A DNA stretch of 20,194 nt from CAZTLI01 sp964614375 (GTDB lineage Bacteria; Chloroflexota; Anaerolineae; Aggregatilineales; Phototrophicaceae): positions 1 to 20,194 of the forward strand of contig CAZTLI010000039.1 of assembly GCA_964614375.1 (NCBI GenBank), given 5' to 3'. This document shows positions 15,524 through 20,194 of this stretch, in pieces. Each line of letters begins with the position of its first letter. Positions within the stretch are counted from its first letter, which is position 1. The notes beneath the pieces are model-generated. The model saw only the letters and a program-made list of their open reading frames with translations, had not been told where the DNA came from and searched no databases. The translations under genes were made by a program, and so were the position numbers.

Positions 15524-16056
15524 TGACGACGAAACCCACACTGGCAACAATCTGGCTGGATGGCTGTTCGGGCTGCCATATGTCGTTCCTCGATTTAGAT
15601 GACTTTGTGGCTGAAATCGCTGACCGCGTGGAACTGGTATACAGCCCGCTGGTCGATACCAAAATCTTCCCGGATTGGGTGGACATCACGCTGGTCGAAG
15701 GTGCGGTCAGCAGCGAGGATGATTTAGAGAAAATCCACCACATCCGCCAGCATACGGGTATCCTCATCGCGCTCGGTGATTGCGCGGTCACGGGCAATAT
15801 CCCGGCAATGCGAAATCGTTTCGCCGTCAAGCAGATTATGCGGCACGTCTACCAGACACGGGCGACACGCAATGGCACGATGCCAGTAAAGGGTATCCCA
15901 CGTTTATTGGATACGGTGCGCCCGGTGAAGGCCGTTGTCCCTGTCGAGGTCACTATTCCCGGCTGCCCGCCGCATTCCAGCGTGATTCGCTATTGTCTCG
16001 TCGAACTGCTGGCAGGTCGCATACCCGATTTAACCTATATCGCCCATTTTGGCTAG
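15523..16056 (+). CDS. hoxY: HoxY, small subunit of bidirectional [NiFe]-hydrogenase
   Basis: Length is 177 residues from ATG 15523; a TTG one codon upstream is possible but less well placed. The signature IWLDGCSGCHMSFLDLD is that of HoxY. Proximal [4Fe-4S] ligands are Cys15, Cys18, Cys87 (GDCAVTGN) and Cys148 (PGCPPHSS). No signal peptide is present, so the enzyme is cytoplasmic. It pairs with HoxH and receives electrons through HoxU. GGAGAAGG (15511-15518) lies inside the end of hoxU. Confidence 0.94.
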   Translation: MTTKPTLATIWLDGCSGCHMSFLDLDDFVAEIADRVELVYSPLVDTKIFPDWVDITLVEGAVSSEDDLEKIHHIRQHTGILIALGDCAVTGNIPAMRNRFAVKQIMRHVYQTRATRNGTMPVKGIPRLLDTVRPVKAVVPVEVTIPGCPPHSSVIRYCLVELLAGRIPDLTYIAHFG

Positions 16057-16065
16057 GAGCTGGCA

Positions 16066-17490
16066 ATGCAGCGCACGATTACCATCGAACCCGTTACCCG
16101 TATCGAAGGTCATGCCCGCATCACCGTGCAGTTGGATGAGGCAGGTGAGGTCGCCGCTGCCCAATTACACGTCACACAATTGCGCGGCTTTGAAAAATTG
16201 GCAGAAGGCCGCCCTTTCCGTGAGATGCCATCGCTGACGGCGCGCATCTGCGGGATATGCCCGGTCAGCCATTTGCTGGCGTCCGCCAAAGCCTGCGATG
16301 AACTGCTGGCGCTGCACATCCCGCCGACAGCGGTCAAACTGCGAAAGCTGCTCAACTATGCCCAGATGGTGCAGTCGCACGCGCTGAGTTTCTTTTATCT
16401 GTCATCGCCGGATTTGCTGCTGGGCATGGACGCACGTCCTCAAACACGCAACATCGTCGGCATTTTGCAGGCCGCACCGGATATGGCCCGCGATGGCATT
16501 CGACTGCGACAATTTGGTCAACAGCTTATCGAGCAGTTGGGCGGCAAACGGATTCATAATGCGTGGGTCGTGCCCGGTGGCGTGACCGAACCATTGCAAC
16601 CCGATACTCGCGCCGAGACGCTGGCCGCTATCGGCGAAATTATCGCCATTGCCCGCCGCACGCTCGACAGCTTCCGGTCACTGCTGCCCAATTTTACAGA
16701 AGAAATTCATTCATTCGCCAACTTCCCGACGATGTATATGGGGCTGGTTTCGCCAGAAAACACGCTCGAACATTACGACGGGCAGTTACGGGTGGTGGAT
16801 GCGAACGGCAAAACAGTCAATCCCGCTATCCCACAACGGCGTTACGCTGAATATATTGGCGAAGCCGTCGAAAACTTCTCGTACCTGAAGTCGCCCTACT
16901 ATCTGCCGCTGGGTTATCCCGATGGTCTATACCGTGTAGGGCCGCTGGCGCGTTTGCACCTCGCTGAACGCTGTGGCACGCCGCTAGCCGATGAGGAACT
17001 CGCCACCTTCCGCCAGATACCCGTGGAACAACGCCATAGTTCGTTCTACTTCCACTATGCGCGACTGATTGAAATGGTGTATGGCATCGAACGTATCGAA
17101 GCAATACTCGATGACCCGGACATCCTGAATACCCATGTTCGCGCTCATGCCCAACCCAATAGCAATGAAGGCGTGGGCATTATCGAAGCGCCGCGCGGCA
17201 CACTGATCCATCACTACAAGATAGATGACAACGGGCTGATGACGGATATGAACCTGATTGTCGCCACCGGGCACAATGTGCTGGCGATGAATCGCGGTGT
17301 GAAGCAGGTGGCACAGCATTTTATACACAGTGACCACCTGACAGAAGGGATGCTCAATCGCGTTGAAGCGGTGATACGCGCGTTTGACCCGTGCCTGAGT
17401 TGTGCCACTCATGCCATTGGGCAAATGCCCCTGCATATCCAGCTTCTGAGTCCCGACGGTGAAATTGTTGATGAGGTACGCCGATCATGA
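16066..17490 (+). CDS. hoxH: HoxH, large subunit of bidirectional [NiFe]-hydrogenase
   Basis: Length is 474 residues. The [NiFe] ligands are Cys62 and Cys65 in RICGICPVSH and Cys443 and Cys446 in DPCLSCATHAIG. EPVTRIEGHARI opens the protein as usual. The C-terminal tail of 25 residues after His449 should be removed by the HoxW-type protease encoded next. DPCLSCATH and gene order (U-Y-H-W) place it in group 3d or a close relative; group 3b enzymes have a different partner set. AGGAG precedes ATG 16066, and the stop overlaps the protease start by four bases. Confidence 0.94.
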   Translation: MQRTITIEPVTRIEGHARITVQLDEAGEVAAAQLHVTQLRGFEKLAEGRPFREMPSLTARICGICPVSHLLASAKACDELLALHIPPTAVKLRKLLNYAQMVQSHALSFFYLSSPDLLLGMDARPQTRNIVGILQAAPDMARDGIRLRQFGQQLIEQLGGKRIHNAWVVPGGVTEPLQPDTRAETLAAIGEIIAIARRTLDSFRSLLPNFTEEIHSFANFPTMYMGLVSPENTLEHYDGQLRVVDANGKTVNPAIPQRRYAEYIGEAVENFSYLKSPYYLPLGYPDGLYRVGPLARLHLAERCGTPLADEELATFRQIPVEQRHSSFYFHYARLIEMVYGIERIEAILDDPDILNTHVRAHAQPNSNEGVGIIEAPRGTLIHHYKIDDNGLMTDMNLIVATGHNVLAMNRGVKQVAQHFIHSDHLTEGMLNRVEAVIRAFDPCLSCATHAIGQMPLHIQLLSPDGEIVDEVRRS

Positions 17491-17957
17491 CGAAGATACT
17501 GATTATCGGTTTTGGCAATACCCTGCGCCGGGATGATGGCGCGGGCGTGCAAGCGGTGACGATGTTACAAGACCAGTTACGTGACCCGGATTGCGAGTTC
17601 ATGACCGCTGTCCAACCGCTGCCAGAGATGATTGCTTATCTGAAAGATGTGGATGTCGTCATCTTTGTGGATGCGTGTCTGGGTCAAAAGCCGGGTATGA
17701 TCCAGCGCTACACGCTGACGCGCGACAAAAATAGCGTGAATAGTCTGATGACACATCATCTATCGCCCGAACGAATGCTGTATTTGTGTGAACGGCTGTA
17801 TGGGCAGAGTCCACAGGGTATGGCCTTCACCATCACGGGCTACGACTTTGGTTATGGTGAGGGTTTATCGGCTGTCGTGGAAATGCGCTTACCGCGATTG
17901 ACCGCATCCATCGCCAATGCCGTCAGGCAGGTATCGCAGGTTCGTATGGCAAGTTGA
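17487..17957 (+). CDS. hoxW: HoxW-type [NiFe]-hydrogenase maturation protease
   Basis: Length is 156 residues, peptidase family A31. Motifs: IIGFGNTLRRDDGAG (first acidic metal ligand), VVIFVDACLG (second) and MTHHLSPERML (His ligand), the wording used by HoxW proteins. It should cleave the HoxH tail after His449. It overlaps hoxH by four bases and is followed by hypF after eight bases. The other protease at 13980 has different motif wording, consistent with one dedicated protease per hydrogenase. Confidence 0.9.
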   Translation: MTKILIIGFGNTLRRDDGAGVQAVTMLQDQLRDPDCEFMTAVQPLPEMIAYLKDVDVVIFVDACLGQKPGMIQRYTLTRDKNSVNSLMTHHLSPERMLYLCERLYGQSPQGMAFTITGYDFGYGEGLSAVVEMRLPRLTASIANAVRQVSQVRMAS

Positions 17958-17965
17958 GGACACGG

Positions 17966-20194
17966 ATGTACAGGCGAATCGTCATTTCGATACAGGGCGC
18001 GGTGCAGGGCGTGGGCTTTCGTCCCTTTATCTACACGCTTGCCCACAATCTCGGCCTGGCCGGATGGGTCAATAATTCGGCGCAGGGTGTGCATATTGAA
18101 GCCGAGGGCGACGAAGCCAGGCTCTATCTCTTCTTAGATCGTATCGTCGGCGAACAACCGCCTCATGCGCGTATCGTCAATCTGGACTGGTCATGGGCAG
18201 ACGTGGAAGGCTATCGTGATTTTACGATCCACAACAGCGACAATGGCGGCGCAAAATCGGCGTTGATACTGCCCGATCTCGCGACCTGCCCGGACTGCCT
18301 GCGCGACGTATTCGACCCGGAAAATCGCCGTGCGCGCTATCCATTCACCAACTGCACGCACTGCGGCCCGCGGTATACGATTATTCAGGCGCTGCCGTAT
18401 GACCGTGCCAGCACGACGATGCACCACTTCGAGATGTGTCCGGCCTGTCGCGCGGAGTACGAAAATCCAGCAAATCGCCGCTTTCATGCCCAGCCCAACG
18501 CCTGTCCCGACTGCGGGCCACAACTCGCGCTGTGGGACAAGTCAGGCAATGTGATCACCATCCGCGATGCGGCGCTCATTCAGGCGGCGGAAGCGGTGCG
18601 GCAGGGGCAGATTGTCGCGTGTAAGGGCCTGGGCGGTTTTCATCTGCTGGTGGACGCGCGTAATCAAGCGGCAGTCCAGCGCCTCCGTGACCGCAAAAAT
18701 CGCCCACACAAACCCCTTGCCACGATGTTCCCGTCGTTAGCGTGGGTACGCAGTCATTGTGTGGTGGATTTGTGTGAGGCGCAGGCGCTGCAATCGTCTG
18801 CCGCGCCGATTGTGCTGCTGGAAGTGCGGGATGACAGGGGATTAGCGCCTAATCTCGCGCCGGATAATCCCTATCTGGGCGTGATGCTGCCCTATACCCC
18901 GCTGCACGCGCTTTTGCTGGCGGAACTGGATTTTCCGGTTGTAGCGACCAGCGGCAACCTTTCCGACGAACCGATCTGCACCGATGAACATGAGGCATTA
19001 CAAAGATTGCGCGCGATAGCCGATGTGTTTCTGGTGCATAATCGCCCGATTGCGCGGCCTGTGGATGACTCGGTTGTGCAGGTGATACGCGGCGATGTGC
19101 AAATATTGCGCTGTGCCAGAGGTTATGCGCCCCTGTCATTGCACCTCAATACTGCCATGCCGCCCACCCTGGCTGTTGGCGGTCATCTGAAAAACACAAT
19201 TGCGGTGATGAACGACCAGCAAATGCTCGTCAGTCAGCACATTGGCGACTTGCAAACGCCCTCGACAGAACAGGTTTTCCGCCAGACCATCACCGATTTA
19301 CAGGGGTTGTATGATATGCAGCCCGCGAAAATCATTCACGACCTGCACCCGGACTATCTCTCCACGCAGTACGCAAAGGCGGCAGACGGTGAACAGCGCC
19401 CGGTGCAGCATCATATCGCCCACGTACTGGCGGGCATGATAGACAACCGCCTTGACGGACGGGTATTAGGGGTCGCATGGGACGGTACTGGCTATGGACT
19501 CGATGGGACAATCTGGGGTGGCGAGTGGCTGCTGGTGGATAACGGACACGTCGAACGCAGCGCCCATTTATTGCCGTTCACGCTGCCGGGTGGCGATAGC
19601 GCCGTGCGCGAACCCCGACGGTCTGCATTAGGCGTGTTATATGCCGTGTATGGCGACGCGGCTTTGCAGATGACTGATTTGCCCCCTGTTGCGGCTTTCA
19701 GTCCATCTGAACGGGCAGTCTTGCAGGCGATGCTCAGGAAGGGCATTCAGTCCCCGCCAACAACCAGTATGGGACGCCTATTCGACGCGGTATCGTCCCT
19801 CCTCAATCTGTGCCAGACCACTACCTTTGAGGGACAGGCGGCGATGGCGCTGCAATTCACAGCGATGAAATCGTATATAGATGACCGTTACCTTTTTGAT
19901 TTCCAGGCGCCCGTCGTCGATTGGCGACCCCTGATTCGCGGTGTGATAGATGACCTGCGGCAAAATGTCGCGCCCAAAGACATCGCAGCGATGTTCCATC
20001 ATTCGCTGATTGATATGATTGTGGCAGTGGCACAGCACAGCGGCATAGACCGTGTTCTGCTGACAGGTGGCTGCTTCCAGAATCGACTCTTGTGTGAAGG
20101 CGCAATCGCTGCATTACAGGCCACCGGGTTTACCCCGTTCTGGCATCATCACATTCCGCCCAATGATGGTGGCATCGCTGCCGGACAATTGGCG
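17966..20194 (+). CDS. hypF: HypF carbamoyltransferase for [NiFe]-cofactor synthesis, 3' end outside window
   Basis: The frame runs without a stop from ATG 17966 to the last base, 743 complete codons; a full HypF is about 750-800. Domains in order: acylphosphatase-like (VQGVGFRPF near residue 15), two zinc-finger motifs (CPDC...CTHCG from about 107; CPAC...CPDCG from about 158), a YrdC-like domain (GQIVACKGLGGFHLL, RPHKPLATMF, TSGNLSDEPI) and a Kae1-like domain (HDLHPDYLST, QHHIAHVLAGM, GVAWDGTGYG, LLTGGCFQN). HypF makes the carbamoyl group that becomes the CN ligands of the active-site iron, working with HypE. It is needed by both hydrogenases. Other hyp genes probably lie downstream. GGACACGG before the start is a modest ribosome-binding site. 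Confidence 0.95.
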   Translation, partial: MYRRIVISIQGAVQGVGFRPFIYTLAHNLGLAGWVNNSAQGVHIEAEGDEARLYLFLDRIVGEQPPHARIVNLDWSWADVEGYRDFTIHNSDNGGAKSALILPDLATCPDCLRDVFDPENRRARYPFTNCTHCGPRYTIIQALPYDRASTTMHHFEMCPACRAEYENPANRRFHAQPNACPDCGPQLALWDKSGNVITIRDAALIQAAEAVRQGQIVACKGLGGFHLLVDARNQAAVQRLRDRKNRPHKPLATMFPSLAWVRSHCVVDLCEAQALQSSAAPIVLLEVRDDRGLAPNLAPDNPYLGVMLPYTPLHALLLAELDFPVVATSGNLSDEPICTDEHEALQRLRAIADVFLVHNRPIARPVDDSVVQVIRGDVQILRCARGYAPLSLHLNTAMPPTLAVGGHLKNTIAVMNDQQMLVSQHIGDLQTPSTEQVFRQTITDLQGLYDMQPAKIIHDLHPDYLSTQYAKAADGEQRPVQHHIAHVLAGMIDNRLDGRVLGVAWDGTGYGLDGTIWGGEWLLVDNGHVERSAHLLPFTLPGGDSAVREPRRSALGVLYAVYGDAALQMTDLPPVAAFSPSERAVLQAMLRKGIQSPPTTSMGRLFDAVSSLLNLCQTTTFEGQAAMALQFTAMKSYIDDRYLFDFQAPVVDWRPLIRGVIDDLRQNVAPKDIAAMFHHSLIDMIVAVAQHSGIDRVLLTGGCFQNRLLCEGAIAALQATGFTPFWHHHIPPNDGGIAAGQLA

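Noticed and set aside
14926..15579. Minus-strand open frame of 217 codons opposite hoxU
   Set aside because: hoxU carries fourteen correctly spaced cluster ligands; the opposite frame is Ser/Cys-rich, as expected of an antisense reading.
17966..20194. Possible frameshift in hypF
   Set aside because: I followed one continuous frame through acylphosphatase, zinc-finger, YrdC-like and Kae1-like motifs to the last base; 2229 bases equal 743 codons with no stop.
1..20194. CRISPR array, tRNA, rRNA or defence system
   Set aside because: I saw no regularly spaced repeats, no cloverleaf with a CCA end, no rRNA-like stretch, and no nuclease, toxin or transposase gene.

Overview
The window reads as part of a bacterial chromosome with moderately high G+C. 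Phylum Chloroflexota (Anaerolineae-like) is my best guess from gene content and protein style; that is inference, and no rRNA or other phylogenetic marker is present to test it. Its main content is two complete [NiFe]-hydrogenase gene sets, each with its own maturation protease, followed by hypF.

Left part (1-3512, + strand): the 3' end of a TrmO/TsaA-type tRNA methyltransferase gene, a 540-base non-coding stretch, and two tandem CNNM/CorC-type membrane proteins (DUF21 + CBS pair + CorC/HlyC domain). The non-coding stretch begins with what looks like a 143-base MITE-like insertion sitting directly on the trmO stop codon.

Middle (3527-7625, - strand): phosphoenolpyruvate synthase (ppsA) followed 41 bases later by an ATP-type PEP carboxykinase homologue, closed by an intrinsic terminator. 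The PEPCK homologue keeps its P-loop but has lost several residues that bind Mn2+ and substrate in characterised enzymes.

Right part (7725-20194, + strand): a divergent control region with two TGTGA-N6-TCACA palindromes leads into a nine-gene group 4 (Mbh-like) membrane hydrogenase operon: fused MbhD/E-like, MbhG/MrpC-like, MbhH/MrpD-like, MbhI-like, then J, K, L, M, N (NuoB, C, D, H, I-like) and a HycI-type protease. A 338-base spacer with a degenerate palindromic repeat and a third TGTGA-N6-TCACA site leads to a second operon: hoxU, hoxY, hoxH (group 3d-like bidirectional hydrogenase without hoxE or hoxF), a HoxW-type protease and hypF, which runs off the end of the window.

The two hydrogenase promoter regions can be aligned base for base from the palindrome to the ribosome-binding site, so the two enzymes are probably switched together by one CRP/FNR-superfamily regulator. 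The membrane complex should couple ferredoxin oxidation and H2 chemistry to ion translocation. The Hox enzyme should handle H2 in the cytoplasm with a partner that this locus does not encode. The neighbouring ppsA shares the divergent control region and may belong to the same response. I found no CRISPR array, tRNA or rRNA gene, or transposase gene.
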